A stretch of DNA of 64,000 nt from Pseudomonas nitroreducens (GTDB lineage: Bacteria; Pseudomonadota; Gammaproteobacteria; Pseudomonadales; Pseudomonadaceae): contig NZ_JACHLI010000009.1 in assembly GCF_014204515.1 (NCBI RefSeq), forward strand, positions 1 through 64,000. Reading direction: 5' to 3'. Positions 8,105-17,194 of the stretch are shown here, one piece after another. The notes below the pieces were generated by a model. The model made no database searches and was not told the origin of the DNA. It saw nothing but the letters and a program-made list of their open reading frames with translations. The position numbers were made by a program, and so were the translations under genes. Position 1 is the stretch's first letter. Each line of letters begins with the position of its first letter.

Positions 8105-9263
8105 ACGCGGCGGCCGTGCGCTCGCGCTGGAACCAGCAGGACAGCGCCGCGCAGAGGATCGACCCGGCCACCAGGGCGATGCCGACCCAGGGCGTCCAGG
8201 CGATGCCCGCCAGGCTGATCACCGCGCCGCCCAGTGCCGCGCCCAGCGCGACGCCCAGGTGTATCGCCGAGGTGTTCAGCGCCACCCCGGCGCTGCCGCT
8301 GACCGGGTCGCTGGCCAGCAGGTAGCTCTGCACCGCCGGCGAGATCATCCAGCTGATGGTGCTCCAGACCATCAGCGCGCCGAGCAGCAGCCAGGGGTGG
8401 CCGAGGCTCAGCGGGATCGCCAGCATCGCCAGGCCGAACAGTACCGGCACCACCAGCAGCGCGCGGCGATGGCCGAGGCGGTCGCTCAGCCAGCCGCCCA
8501 GGTATCCGCCGCCGATGGCTGCCAGGCCGATCAGCAGCAGGGTGAAGGCGATGCTCTGGCTGTCGGTGATCCCGGCGACTTGCTGGAACCACGGGGTGAT
8601 GTAGGCGAACAGGGTGAAGTGCCCGCCCAGCAGCAGGATCGACACCAGTTGCGCCAGGTTCAGCGCCGGGTTGCGCAGCTGGCGCCGGTACGCCGCGCCA
8701 TTGGCCGGGCTGTCCAGCGTGCGACGGGGCAGGGCGATGCGTAGCAGGGCGGCCAACGGCAGCGAGTAGAGGGCGATGGCGGCGAAGATCCAGCGCCAGC
8801 CAAACCAGTCGTTGACCAGCACCCCGGCCGGCACGCCGAACACCAGCGAGCCGCTGATGCCCATGAAGATCAGGCCGATGGCGCGCCCGCGCTGAGCCGG
8901 CGGTGCCAGCTCCACCGCCAGCAGGCTGGCCTGCATGATCAGCAGCCCGCAGCAGGCGGCCATGCCGATGCGCATCAGCAGCAGCGAAACGTAGCCGGGA
9001 CTCAGCGCAGCGCCCGCGTTGAACGCGGCGAACACCAGCAGGGTGACGACCAGCAGCCGACGGCAATCGGCGCCACGGGTGAGCCAGCCGAGCAAGGGGG
9101 CGGCGATGGCGAAGCTCAGGGAGAACAGGCTGGTGAGCTGCCCGGCGAGGCTGAGGGAGACGTGCAGGTCAGCGGCCAGTGAGGGCAGGATGCCGGTGAG
9201 GATGGCCTCGGCGAGGCCCGCGGCGAAGGTGCAAAGGGACAGCAACAGCAGTCGAAGGTCCAT
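8088..9263 (-). CDS. MFS transporter, drug/metabolite exporter type
   Basis: A 391-residue major facilitator with about 12 hydrophobic segments and the DHA1-type layout (motif A-like LGWLTRGADCRRLL between helices 2 and 3). I chose the ATG at 9263 because GGAG precedes it by five bases and the product then starts with a hydrophobic helix (MDLRLLLLSLCTFAAGL); an upstream frame extension to 9368 would add a non-conserved polar leader. Substrate is unknown. It is convergent with the HlyD gene and overlaps its end by 17 bases, and it corresponds to the PA3303 position as I recall. Confidence 0.88.
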   Translation of the reverse strand: MDLRLLLLSLCTFAAGLAEAILTGILPSLAADLHVSLSLAGQLTSLFSLSFAIAAPLLGWLTRGADCRRLLVVTLLVFAAFNAGAALSPGYVSLLLMRIGMAACCGLLIMQASLLAVELAPPAQRGRAIGLIFMGISGSLVFGVPAGVLVNDWFGWRWIFAAIALYSLPLAALLRIALPRRTLDSPANGAAYRRQLRNPALNLAQLVSILLLGGHFTLFAYITPWFQQVAGITDSQSIAFTLLLIGLAAIGGGYLGGWLSDRLGHRRALLVVPVLFGLAMLAIPLSLGHPWLLLGALMVWSTISWMISPAVQSYLLASDPVSGSAGVALNTSAIHLGVALGAALGGAVISLAGIAWTPWVGIALVAGSILCAALSCWFQRERTAAAFTAAR

Positions 9264-9413
9264 GGCGGCTCCGATTCCCGGTGAGGGGTTTCGGGCACGA
9301 AGCCTTCGGTTATCCCGGATGGATGTGAAGTGACGGGGCAGGGTAGTCGAGGGGGGAACTGTATACAAGTTGCCGGGGCCAGGCGGCCCCGGGTGGCTAT
9401 CTCGGAATATGCC

Positions 9414-9884
9414 TCAGCCGATGGTGATCGGCGGCAGGGCGGGCAGCTCGATATTGAGCTTCTCGGTGGGCGCCATCACCTCGGCTTCGCCCTTCACCAC
9501 GGCCTTGCCGTCCTGGTTGAGCACCACGGTGCCGATGCGCACGCGGTTCTTCGGCAGTTTTTCCAGCACTTCCAGTTCCACGGTCAGCTGGTCGCCGAGC
9601 TTCACCGGGCGGGTGAAGGCCAGGTTCTGGCCGAGGTAGATGGTGCCCGGGCCGGGCAGGGTGGTGGCGATGGCCGCGCTGATCAGCGCGCCGGTGAGCA
9701 TGCCGTGGGCGATGCGTTCCTTGAACTGGGTGGTGGCGGCGTAGTCGGCATCCAGGTGCACCGGGTTGCGGTCGCCGGAGACTTCGGCGAACAGCTGGAT
9801 GTCGCGCTCGGTGACGCTGCGCTGGAAGTTGGCCTTCTGGCCCACTTCGAGTTCTTCATAGGGAGTGTTTTGTACGGCGGTCAT
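9414..9884 (-). CDS. phaJ1: (R)-specific enoyl-CoA hydratase PhaJ1
   Basis: A MaoC-like single hot-dog protein of 156 residues. The hydratase-2 motif is intact in GDRNPVHLDADYAATTQF with the catalytic Asp and His five residues apart, followed by the conserved IAHGML. It hydrates trans-2-enoyl-CoA to (R)-3-hydroxyacyl-CoA, feeding beta-oxidation intermediates into polyhydroxyalkanoate synthesis. Length and sequence agree closely with PhaJ1 of P. aeruginosa (PA3302), from memory. The start overlaps the stop of the upstream hydrolase by four bases, so the two are translationally coupled. Confidence 0.92.
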   Translation of the reverse strand: MTAVQNTPYEELEVGQKANFQRSVTERDIQLFAEVSGDRNPVHLDADYAATTQFKERIAHGMLTGALISAAIATTLPGPGTIYLGQNLAFTRPVKLGDQLTVELEVLEKLPKNRVRIGTVVLNQDGKAVVKGEAEVMAPTEKLNIELPALPPITIG

Positions 9885-10834
9885 AGCGGCTCCTCGGATT
9901 TCTCGACCTGCGGGACGGGGCAGTGCACGCCCAGCCAGTCGATCAGGTTGGCGGTGACCTCGTCGCGGTTGCTCTCATTGAACAACTCGTGGCGAGCGTC
10001 GGGATAGATGTTCAGTTGGACGTCACGAACCCCGCCGCGAGTCATCGCCTGGGCGAGATCGCGCAGGCGCTTGCCCTGGCTGACCGGGTCGCGCTCGCCG
10101 CCGATCACCAGCAGCGGCAGGTCGCTGCGGATGCGTGACAGGTGTTCCACCGGGGTGATGTCCGCCAGGCCGCCGAGCAGGTCGATCCACAACTGGTTGC
10201 TGCAGCGGAAGCCGCAGAGCGGGTCGGCGACGTACTTGTCCACTTCCAGCGGGTCGCGGCTGAGCCAGTCGAAGGCGGTGCGGTTGGGCTTGAAGGCCTT
10301 GTTGAACGAGCCGAAGGACAGGAAGTCGATCAGCGCGCTGTGCCCCAGCGGGCCCTGGCGCCAGCGTTCGAAACGGGCGATGGCGCGGGCGCTCCTGAAC
10401 AGCGCCACCGGCTGGTAGTTGGAGCCGGACAGCACCGCCGCCTGCACGCTGGCGCTGTGCTGCATCAGGTAGGCGCTGCCGATGTAGCTGCCCATGCTGT
10501 GACCGAGCAGGACGATCGGCAGGTCCGGGTGTTCCTCGCGCACATGCTGGTTGAGCGTGTGCAGGTCGCCGATCACCTTGCCCCAGCCGTTCTGATCGGC
10601 GTAGTGGCCCAGCTCGCCGTTCTCGGCGGTGCGGCCGTGGCCGCGCTGGTCGATGGCGTAGAGGTGATAGCCGGCGGCGTTCAGCGCCAGGCCCAGGCGC
10701 TCGTAGCGGCCGGCATGCTCGGCCATGCCGTGGGACAGCATCAGGGCCCCGCGCGACGGGCCTTCCGGAGCCCAGTGGCGGGTGTAGAGCGGTGTCTCGT
10801 CGCTGGCGGCGAGCCAGTAGGCGGCGTAGGGCAT
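9881..10834 (-). CDS. Alpha/beta hydrolase, lysophospholipase/monoglyceride lipase type
   Basis: A 317-residue serine hydrolase of the Hydrolase_4 family. The nucleophile elbow is GHSMG (near residue 112); an acid in GERDPVS and the histidine in DARHELFNE complete the triad. The ATG at 10834 gives an AGGA eight bases upstream; an ATG three codons earlier (10843) has poor spacing. No signal peptide is visible, so it is probably cytoplasmic and may act on monoacylglycerols or lysophospholipids, supplying fatty acids to the neighbouring fadD and phaJ1 products. It is the first gene of a two-gene operon with phaJ1. Confidence 0.85.
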   Translation of the reverse strand: MPYAAYWLAASDETPLYTRHWAPEGPSRGALMLSHGMAEHAGRYERLGLALNAAGYHLYAIDQRGHGRTAENGELGHYADQNGWGKVIGDLHTLNQHVREEHPDLPIVLLGHSMGSYIGSAYLMQHSASVQAAVLSGSNYQPVALFRSARAIARFERWRQGPLGHSALIDFLSFGSFNKAFKPNRTAFDWLSRDPLEVDKYVADPLCGFRCSNQLWIDLLGGLADITPVEHLSRIRSDLPLLVIGGERDPVSQGKRLRDLAQAMTRGGVRDVQLNIYPDARHELFNESNRDEVTANLIDWLGVHCPVPQVEKSEEPL

Positions 10835-11129
10835 GGGGTCCATCCTGGTTCTTGTTCGCGGGTTCTTATTGGAATGCTGAGCGGACGCGGCGATTCTGCC
10901 ACGCCAGGACATCTTCTGTATGGATTGCCGTCAGCGCCTGGGCGCCTCCGCGTAGGGCTCGTCCTAGGCGGCCGTCAGCTCTATCCCGCGCCATGCCGGG
11001 ATGGTGGCGCAAGATTCACGCAGTCTATGACGCTTGCCAGAGTCTTTGCGATGACCAAAGGACCTGCTAGCTTCCGTCGAATGACCGCAATGGCGGTTCG
11101 GTTTCGCTCAGGTACGAGGACAAGAATAA

Positions 11130-12818
11130 ATGCAACCTGATTTCTGGAACGACAAACGCCCGGCCGGCGTGCCCAGCGACATTGACCTGACCGCCTACAA
11201 ATCGGTGGTGGAAGTCTTCGAGCGCTCCTGCAAGAAATTCGCCGACCGTCCCGCATTCAGCAACATGGGCGTGACCCTGACCTACGCCGAGCTGGACCGC
11301 CTGTCCGCCGCCTTCGGCGCCTACCTGCAGAAGCACACTGACCTGAAGCCCGGCGACCGCATCGCCGTGCAGATGCCGAACATCCTGCAGTACCCCATCG
11401 CCGTGTTCGGCGCCCTGCGCGCCGGCCTCATCGTGGTCAACACCAACCCGCTCTACACTGCCCGCGAAATGCGCCACCAGTTCAAGGATTCCGGCGCCCG
11501 CGCGCTGGTCTACGTGAACCTGTTCGGCAAGCTGGTACAGGAAGTGCTGCCCGACACCGGCATCGAGTACCTGATCGAGGCGCAGATGGGCGACCTGCAG
11601 CCGACCCTCAAGGGCCTGCTGGTCAACACCGTGGTCAAGCACGTGAAGAAGATGGTGCCGGAGTACAACCTGCCCCAGGCCGTCTCCTTCAAGTCCGCGC
11701 TGCGCCAGGGCCGCGGCCATGGGCTGCAGCCGGTCAAGGTCGGCCTGGAAGACATCGCCGTGCTGCAGTACACCGGCGGCACCACCGGCGTGGCCAAGGG
11801 CGCCATGCTCACCCACGGTAACCTGGTGGCGAACATGCAGCAGGTGCACGCGTGCCTGCAGCAGCACGGCCCGGACGGCAAGCCGCTGATGCAGGTCGGC
11901 AACGAGGTGATGATCGCGCCGCTGCCGCTGTACCACATCTATGCCTTCACCGCGAACTGCATGTGCATGATGGTCAACGGCAACCACAACGTGCTGATCA
12001 CCAACCCGCGCGATATTCCCGGCTTCATCAAGGAGCTCAAGCAGTGGCGCTTCTCCGCGCTGCTGGGCCTGAACACCCTGTTCGTCGCCCTGATGGATCG
12101 CCCGGAATTCAAGGAAATCGACTTCTCCAACCTGAAGGTCACCAACTCCGGCGGCACCGCGCTGGTCACCGCCACTGCCGAGCGCTGGAAGACCATGACC
12201 GGTTGCACCGTGGTGGAAGGCTACGGCCTCACCGAAACCTCCCCGGTCGTCAGCACCAACCCCTACGGCGATGCCGCGCGCCTGGGCACGGTCGGCCTGC
12301 CGGTGCCGGGCACCGCACTGAAAGTCATCGACGACGACGGCAATGACGTCGGCCTGGGCGAGCGCGGCGAGCTGTGCGTGAAGGGCCCGCAGGTGATGAA
12401 AGGCTACTGGCAGCGCCCGGAAGCCACCGCCGAGGTGCTGGACGCCGAAGGCTGGCTGAAGACCGGCGACATCGCGGTGATCGACCCGGATGGCTTCACC
12501 CGCATCGTCGACCGCAAGAAGGACCTGATCATCGTCTCCGGCTTCAACGTCTACCCCAACGAGATCGAAGACGTGGTCATGGCCCACCCGAAAGTCGCCA
12601 ACTGCGCGGCCGTCGGCGTACCGGACGAGAAATCCGGCGAAGCGGTGAAGCTGTTCGTGGTGGCCCGTGAAGGCGGCGTGACCGTGGAAGAGCTCAAGGC
12701 CTACTGCAAGGAAAACTTCACCGGCTACAAGGTGCCCAAGCACATCGTGCTCAAGGACGCCCTGCCGATGACCCCGGTGGGCAAGATCCTGCGTCGGGAG
12801 CTGCGCGAAACCGCCTGA
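11130..12818 (+). CDS. fadD2: Long-chain fatty acyl-CoA ligase FadD2
   Basis: A 562-residue AMP-forming ligase that activates fatty acids to acyl-CoA, entering beta-oxidation. All core motifs are present: P-loop YTGGTTGVAKGAMLTH (near 211-226), the GYGLTETSP adenylate motif (near 366), GWLKTGD (near 442), the DRKKDLIIVSGFNVYP hinge (near 456) and the catalytic Lys in PVGKILRREL at the C-terminus. GAGGA lies about eight bases before the ATG. It is followed by a terminator at 12835 and then, after the YdcH-like gene, by paralogue fadD1. The tandem fadD2-fadD1 order is that of P. aeruginosa, which supports the symbol. Confidence 0.95.
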   Translation: MQPDFWNDKRPAGVPSDIDLTAYKSVVEVFERSCKKFADRPAFSNMGVTLTYAELDRLSAAFGAYLQKHTDLKPGDRIAVQMPNILQYPIAVFGALRAGLIVVNTNPLYTAREMRHQFKDSGARALVYVNLFGKLVQEVLPDTGIEYLIEAQMGDLQPTLKGLLVNTVVKHVKKMVPEYNLPQAVSFKSALRQGRGHGLQPVKVGLEDIAVLQYTGGTTGVAKGAMLTHGNLVANMQQVHACLQQHGPDGKPLMQVGNEVMIAPLPLYHIYAFTANCMCMMVNGNHNVLITNPRDIPGFIKELKQWRFSALLGLNTLFVALMDRPEFKEIDFSNLKVTNSGGTALVTATAERWKTMTGCTVVEGYGLTETSPVVSTNPYGDAARLGTVGLPVPGTALKVIDDDGNDVGLGERGELCVKGPQVMKGYWQRPEATAEVLDAEGWLKTGDIAVIDPDGFTRIVDRKKDLIIVSGFNVYPNEIEDVVMAHPKVANCAAVGVPDEKSGEAVKLFVVAREGGVTVEELKAYCKENFTGYKVPKHIVLKDALPMTPVGKILRRELRETA

Positions 12819-12834
12819 GGCGAGCGCGAACAAG

Positions 12835-12867
12835 AAGGGGGCTGATCCAGGATCAGCCCCCTTTTTT
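12835..12867 (+). terminator. Rho-independent terminator after fadD2
   Basis: AAGGGGGCTGATCC / GGATCAGCCCCCTT forms a 14-base-pair stem with an AG loop followed by T6. The converging YdcH-like gene ends 38 bases further on, so the structure could also stop transcription from that side. Confidence 0.9.
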
Positions 12868-12904
12868 CATGGCGGGTTCATGACGGATTGAAGGCCAGGG
12901 CCGG

Positions 12905-13144
12905 TCAGCCGCCACAGCCGCCGCAGCAGCCTTCTTTCTTCTTGCGCAGGATCTCGTACATATCGTCCTTGAGCTGCAGCTTCTGTTTCTTCAGCGCCTC
13001 GATGGCTTCGTGGGTGGCGGGGGTGATGCCGGCTTCCATGTTCTTGATCTCCTGGTCGAGATCGTTGTGGCTATGGAAGAGCTTGGCAAAGTGCGGGTCT
13101 TCGATCTTCAGGCGGGAAATCTTTTCGCGATATTCGGGAAACAT
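12905..13144 (-). CDS. YdcH/DUF465 family protein with cysteine-rich tail
   Basis: A 79-residue protein of the YdcH family: a short helical hairpin with the conserved LFxxHNDLDQEIxxME region (about 22-37) and a lysine-rich second helix (about 50-72). The C-terminus adds EGCCGGCGG, three cysteines in a glycine-rich tail that could bind metal or form disulfides; the base family lacks this as far as I know. GGAGA precedes the ATG at 13144 by six bases. It lies in a minus-strand pocket between fadD2 and fadD1. Function of the family is unknown. Confidence 0.88.
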   Translation of the reverse strand: MFPEYREKISRLKIEDPHFAKLFHSHNDLDQEIKNMEAGITPATHEAIEALKKQKLQLKDDMYEILRKKKEGCCGGCGG

Positions 13145-13576
13145 GAGGGTTCTCCAGGAGAGTGCCGACCCACTCTGCGCGAACCCCTGTCGCCCGATGT
13201 TGAGGTAGATCATTGAAGGCAGCTCGACGGGCGTCGAATGAGAGCCGGGTCACGACCGCAAAGGTGCGCGCGAAAGCTGCCGTTGCCATTCTTTTTTTCC
13301 GCTTTCATTTCCCTGAAATCCACCTTGTCGGACAATCCAACAAGGCTGCGAGCCTTCTGGGACGGGCTTTTCCGACGAGTGGAATGCTGGTGACCGAAAA
13401 GCCTGCTTCCGGTCATTTTTCTAACGAGCGAGCCTGTGTTTGGTGCTGGTCGGTGTTTCTCAAAGCTGATAATCTCGGCCCGCTTTTCGCTCCCCGAGCC
13501 TGGGGAAAGCGACATAAACACAACAAAGAACCGCGAACGCGGTAAAAGATGAGCTGTTGCTTAGGAGTGGGCTTCC
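13145..13576. other. Intergenic region upstream of fadD1
   Basis: This 432-base gap carries the divergent promoters of the YdcH-like gene (minus) and fadD1 (plus). It is less GC-rich than the flanking genes. A GATAAT that could serve as a -10 lies at 13468-13473, about 100 bases before fadD1, without a convincing -35. I looked for the GAAAC-N4-GTTTC PsrA motif and did not find it. No convincing ORF or RNA gene was seen. Confidence 0.4.
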
Positions 13577-15262
13577 ATGACCGACAATTTCTGGAAGGAC
13601 AAATACCCAGTGGGGATCGCTGCCGAGATCAACGCTGACCAGTACCCGAACATCCTCGCGGTACTCAAAGAATCCTGCCAACGTTTTGCAGACAAGCCTG
13701 CCTTCAGCAACCTGGGCAAGACCCTGACCTACGGCGAGATGTACAAGCTCTCCGGGGACTTCGCCGCCTACCTGCAGCAACACACCGATCTCAAGCCCGG
13801 CGACCGCATCGCCGTGCAACTGCCCAACGTGCTCCAGTACCCGGTCGTGGTCTTCGGCGCCATGCGCGCCGGCCTCATCGTGGTCAACACCAACCCGCTG
13901 TACACCGCGCGGGAAATGGAGCACCAGTTCAACGATTCCGGCGCCAAGGCGCTGGTGTGCCTGGCGAACATGGCGCACCTGGCCGAGGAAGTGCTGCCGC
14001 GCACCGGCATCCGCAACGTCATCGTCACCGAAGTGGGTGACATGCTGCCGCCGCTCAAGCGCTTCATCGTCAATTTCGTGGTCCGCAACATCAAGAAGAT
14101 GGTGCCGGCCTACAACATCCCCAACGCGCAGAAGCTCACCGACGTCCTGGCCAAGGGCCGTGGCAAGGCGGTGCAGGAAGTTTCGCCGCACAACGACGAC
14201 GTCGCCGTGCTGCAGTACACCGGTGGCACCACCGGCGTGGCCAAGGGCGCGATGCTGACCCACCGCAACCTGGTCGCCAACATGCTGCAGTGCAAGGCAC
14301 TGATGGGCGCGAACCTCAACGAAGGTTGCGAGATCCTCATCACCCCGCTGCCGCTGTACCACATCTACGCCTTCACCTTCCATTGCATGGCGATGATGCT
14401 CACCGGCAACCACAACATCCTGGTGACCAACCCGCGCGACCTGGCCAGCATGGTCAAGGAACTCTCGCAGTGGAAGTTCACCGGCTTCGTCGGCCTGAAC
14501 ACCCTGTTCGTCGGCCTGTGCAACAACGAAGGCTTCCGCAAGCTGGACTTCTCCGCACTGAAGCTGACCCTCTCCGGCGGCATGGCCCTGCAACAGGCCA
14601 GCGCCGAACGCTGGAAGGACGTCACCGGTTGCGCCATCTGCGAAGGTTACGGCATGACCGAGACCAGCCCGGTGGTATCGGTGAACCCGTTCCAGAACAT
14701 CCAGATCGGCACCATCGGCATCCCGGTGCCGTCGACCCTGTGCAAGGTCATCAGCGATGACGGCCAGGACCTGCCGCTGGGCGAGCGTGGCGAGCTGTGC
14801 GTCAAGGGCCCGCAGGTGATGAAGGGCTACTGGCAGCGCCAGGAAGCCACCGACGAGATCCTCGACAAGGACGGCTGGCTGCGTACCGGCGACATCGCGA
14901 TCATCCAGGAAGACGGTTACATGCGGATCGTCGACCGCAAGAAGGACATGATCCTGGTGTCGGGCTTCAACGTGTACCCCAACGAGCTGGAAGACGTGCT
15001 CGCCACCCTGCCGGGCGTGCTGCAGTGCGCCGCCATCGGCATCCCGGACGACAAGTCCGGCGAGGCGATCAAGGTCTTCGTGGTGTCCAAGCCGGGCGTC
15101 ACCCTGACCAAGGAGCAGGTCATGCAGCACATGCACGACAACCTCACCGGCTACAAGCGTCCCAAGTCGGTGGAGTTCCGCGACAGCCTGCCGACCACCA
15201 ACGTCGGCAAGATCCTGCGGCGCGAATTGCGCGACGAGGAACTCAAGAAACTCAAGGCTTGA
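13577..15262 (+). CDS. fadD1: Long-chain fatty acyl-CoA ligase FadD1
   Basis: A 561-residue paralogue of the preceding fadD2 product with the same motifs: YTGGTTGVAKGAMLTH (near 213), GYGMTETSP (near 357), GWLRTGD, DRKKDMILVSGFNVYP and the terminal NVGKILRREL lysine. It converts exogenous long-chain fatty acids to acyl-CoA. GGAGTG precedes the ATG. It has its own 5' region rather than being read only from fadD2, because a terminator and a minus-strand gene lie between. A strong terminator follows at 15276. Confidence 0.96.
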   Translation: MTDNFWKDKYPVGIAAEINADQYPNILAVLKESCQRFADKPAFSNLGKTLTYGEMYKLSGDFAAYLQQHTDLKPGDRIAVQLPNVLQYPVVVFGAMRAGLIVVNTNPLYTAREMEHQFNDSGAKALVCLANMAHLAEEVLPRTGIRNVIVTEVGDMLPPLKRFIVNFVVRNIKKMVPAYNIPNAQKLTDVLAKGRGKAVQEVSPHNDDVAVLQYTGGTTGVAKGAMLTHRNLVANMLQCKALMGANLNEGCEILITPLPLYHIYAFTFHCMAMMLTGNHNILVTNPRDLASMVKELSQWKFTGFVGLNTLFVGLCNNEGFRKLDFSALKLTLSGGMALQQASAERWKDVTGCAICEGYGMTETSPVVSVNPFQNIQIGTIGIPVPSTLCKVISDDGQDLPLGERGELCVKGPQVMKGYWQRQEATDEILDKDGWLRTGDIAIIQEDGYMRIVDRKKDMILVSGFNVYPNELEDVLATLPGVLQCAAIGIPDDKSGEAIKVFVVSKPGVTLTKEQVMQHMHDNLTGYKRPKSVEFRDSLPTTNVGKILRRELRDEELKKLKA

Positions 15263-15275
15263 GCCGATAAACAGG

Positions 15276-15300
15276 AAACCCGCCGCCAGGCGGGTTTTTT
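15276..15300 (+). terminator. Rho-independent terminator after fadD1
   Basis: AAACCCGCC / GGCGGGTTT stem with a GCCA loop and a run of T residues, 14 bases after the fadD1 stop. Confidence 0.9.
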
Positions 15301-15345
15301 GATGGGGCAAGGAAGCCAGTCCCCTATCCGCCTGAGGTGAATGCC

Positions 15346-17031
15346 TTGAACACTGCCCTCCGTTTGCGCGCCAAGGTCCTGCTCCTGGCCATCGTGCCGA
15401 TCCTGCTGCTCACCCTGTTGTTGTGCGCCATTTCCACCGTCGCCTTGAAGCAGCTGGCGACCCAGCAGGAAGCGCAGATCCGCGAGAACCTCACCCAGGA
15501 CCGTGAAGCCCAGCTGAAGAATTTCGTCGACGTGGCCCTGGCCGCCGTCGGCCCGGTCTACCAGGCCGCCGCCCAGGGCGATGCCCAGGCGCGCGAGCAG
15601 GGCGTGGCTATCCTCAAGCGCCTGGAGTACGGCAAGGGCGGCTACTTCTGGGGCTACGACACCCGCTCCGTGCGGGTCTTCCAGGGCCTGAGCGACGAGC
15701 GCCTGGGCGAAGACTTCAGCACCTACCGCGACCCCAACGGCGTCTACGCCATCCGCGAGCTGGTCGAGGCGGGGCAGAATGGCAAGCACTACGTGCGCTA
15801 CAGCTTTACCCTGCCGGGCGGCAACACTGTCGTGCCGAAGATCGGCTACGCGCACTTCCTGCCCAAGTGGAACCTTGTGTTCGGCACCTCGCTCAACCTC
15901 GACGACGTCGAACGCGAAGTGAAGGAAGCCGGCGCCGCCTTCGACGCCAAGATCGACAACCTGCTGCTGCTCATGGGCGGCGCGGCGCTGGCGCTGCTGG
16001 TGGTGATCGGCCTGCTCGCCGGGCTGTTCAGCCGCACCATCGTCCAGCCCATCGTGCAGGTGCGCGACAACCTCGATGACATGGCTGCCGGTGACGGCAA
16101 CCTGACCCATCGCCTGAACCTCGGTCGCCACGATGAGCTGGGCGAACTGGCCGGCTCGTTCAACCGCTTCGTCGAGAAGATCCACGTGCTGGTGCAGCAG
16201 GTGGCCGGCACTACCAACCAGCTGTCCGGGCTGGTGGGCGACGTGGCCCAGCAGGCGCAGCGCTCCGAGCGCGCGATGGACGGCCAGCGTCACGAGACCG
16301 ACCAGGTCGCCACCGCCATCAACGAGATGACCGCCGCCGCCCAGGAAGTGGCGCGCAGCGCCCAGCAGGCCGCCGACGCCGCGCAGCAGACCGACCGCGA
16401 AGGCCAGGCGGCCAAGCGTGAAGTGGACCTGTGCGTCGCGCAGATCAACGACCTGGCGGGCGAGGTGCGCAGCAGCAGCGATTCCCTCGACACCCTGCGT
16501 CAGGACGTGCAGGGCATCGTCGGCGTGCTGGAGGTGATCCGCTCCATCGCCGAGCAGACCAACCTGCTGGCGCTCAACGCCGCCATCGAAGCGGCCCGCG
16601 CCGGCGAGGCCGGGCGTGGTTTCGCCGTGGTCGCCGACGAGGTCCGCGCTCTGGCCAGCCGTACCCAGCAGAGCACCGGCGAGATCCAGCAGATGATCGA
16701 CCGCCTGCGCGGCACCACCGAAGGCTCGGTGAGCGCCATGCAGCGCGCCAGCGACATGGCCGAACGCACCCGCGGCCAGGCCAACCAGGCCGGCCAGTCG
16801 CTGGATGCCATCGCCCAGCTGATCGGCACCATCAACTCGATGAACGCGCAGATCGCCAGCGCCGCCGAGGAGCAGACCGCGGTGGCCGAGGAGATCAACC
16901 GCAGCGTGCACCAGATCGCCGGCGGCGTGGACAGCGTGGCTGATGACGCTGCCAAGGGCGCGCGCACCGCGACCGAACTGAACGGCCTGGGCGAGCGCCT
17001 GCGCAGTCTGGTAGGCCAGTTCCGCATCTGA
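15346..17031 (+). CDS. Methyl-accepting chemotaxis protein with a single-Cache sensor
   Basis: A 561-residue transmembrane chemoreceptor. It has a first membrane helix (about 9-32), a periplasmic sCache_2-type sensor (about 35-195, with GGYFWGYD and a conserved WNLVFGTSL), a second helix (about 208-232), a HAMP domain, and a signalling domain with the hairpin tip [19 protein letters not shown] (near 402-420). There is no C-terminal CheR-binding pentapeptide. I prefer the TTG at 15346 since AGGTGA lies five bases upstream; a GTG at 15337 is possible. Ligand is unknown; sCache_2 receptors often bind small organic acids. It appears monocistronic. Confidence 0.93.
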   Translation: MNTALRLRAKVLLLAIVPILLLTLLLCAISTVALKQLATQQEAQIRENLTQDREAQLKNFVDVALAAVGPVYQAAAQGDAQAREQGVAILKRLEYGKGGYFWGYDTRSVRVFQGLSDERLGEDFSTYRDPNGVYAIRELVEAGQNGKHYVRYSFTLPGGNTVVPKIGYAHFLPKWNLVFGTSLNLDDVEREVKEAGAAFDAKIDNLLLLMGGAALALLVVIGLLAGLFSRTIVQPIVQVRDNLDDMAAGDGNLTHRLNLGRHDELGELAGSFNRFVEKIHVLVQQVAGTTNQLSGLVGDVAQQAQRSERAMDGQRHETDQVATAINEMTAAAQEVARSAQQAADAAQQTDREGQAAKREVDLCVAQINDLAGEVRSSSDSLDTLRQDVQGIVGVLEVIRSIAEQTNLLALNAAIEAARAGEAGRGFAVVADEVRALASRTQQSTGEIQQMIDRLRGTTEGSVSAMQRASDMAERTRGQANQAGQSLDAIAQLIGTINSMNAQIASAAEEQTAVAEEINRSVHQIAGGVDSVADDAAKGARTATELNGLGERLRSLVGQFRI

Positions 17032-17194
17032 TCCGGCGGGGCGCAATGCCCCGCCAATCCGGGCCGCCAAACGATCGGCATGGCGGCCCGTGCCGGTCTT
17101 TTGCGACAATTCACCCATTGTCGCCCTGACAGCCCATTCCCGGGACCGGCCCCGCACCTGCTCGCGCCGCTCCCGCCTGATGCACGCGAAGCCG

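Noticed and set aside
13400..13480. PsrA or FadR operator upstream of fadD1
   Set aside because: GTTTC and CTGGTC half-matches are present but no full palindrome is found.
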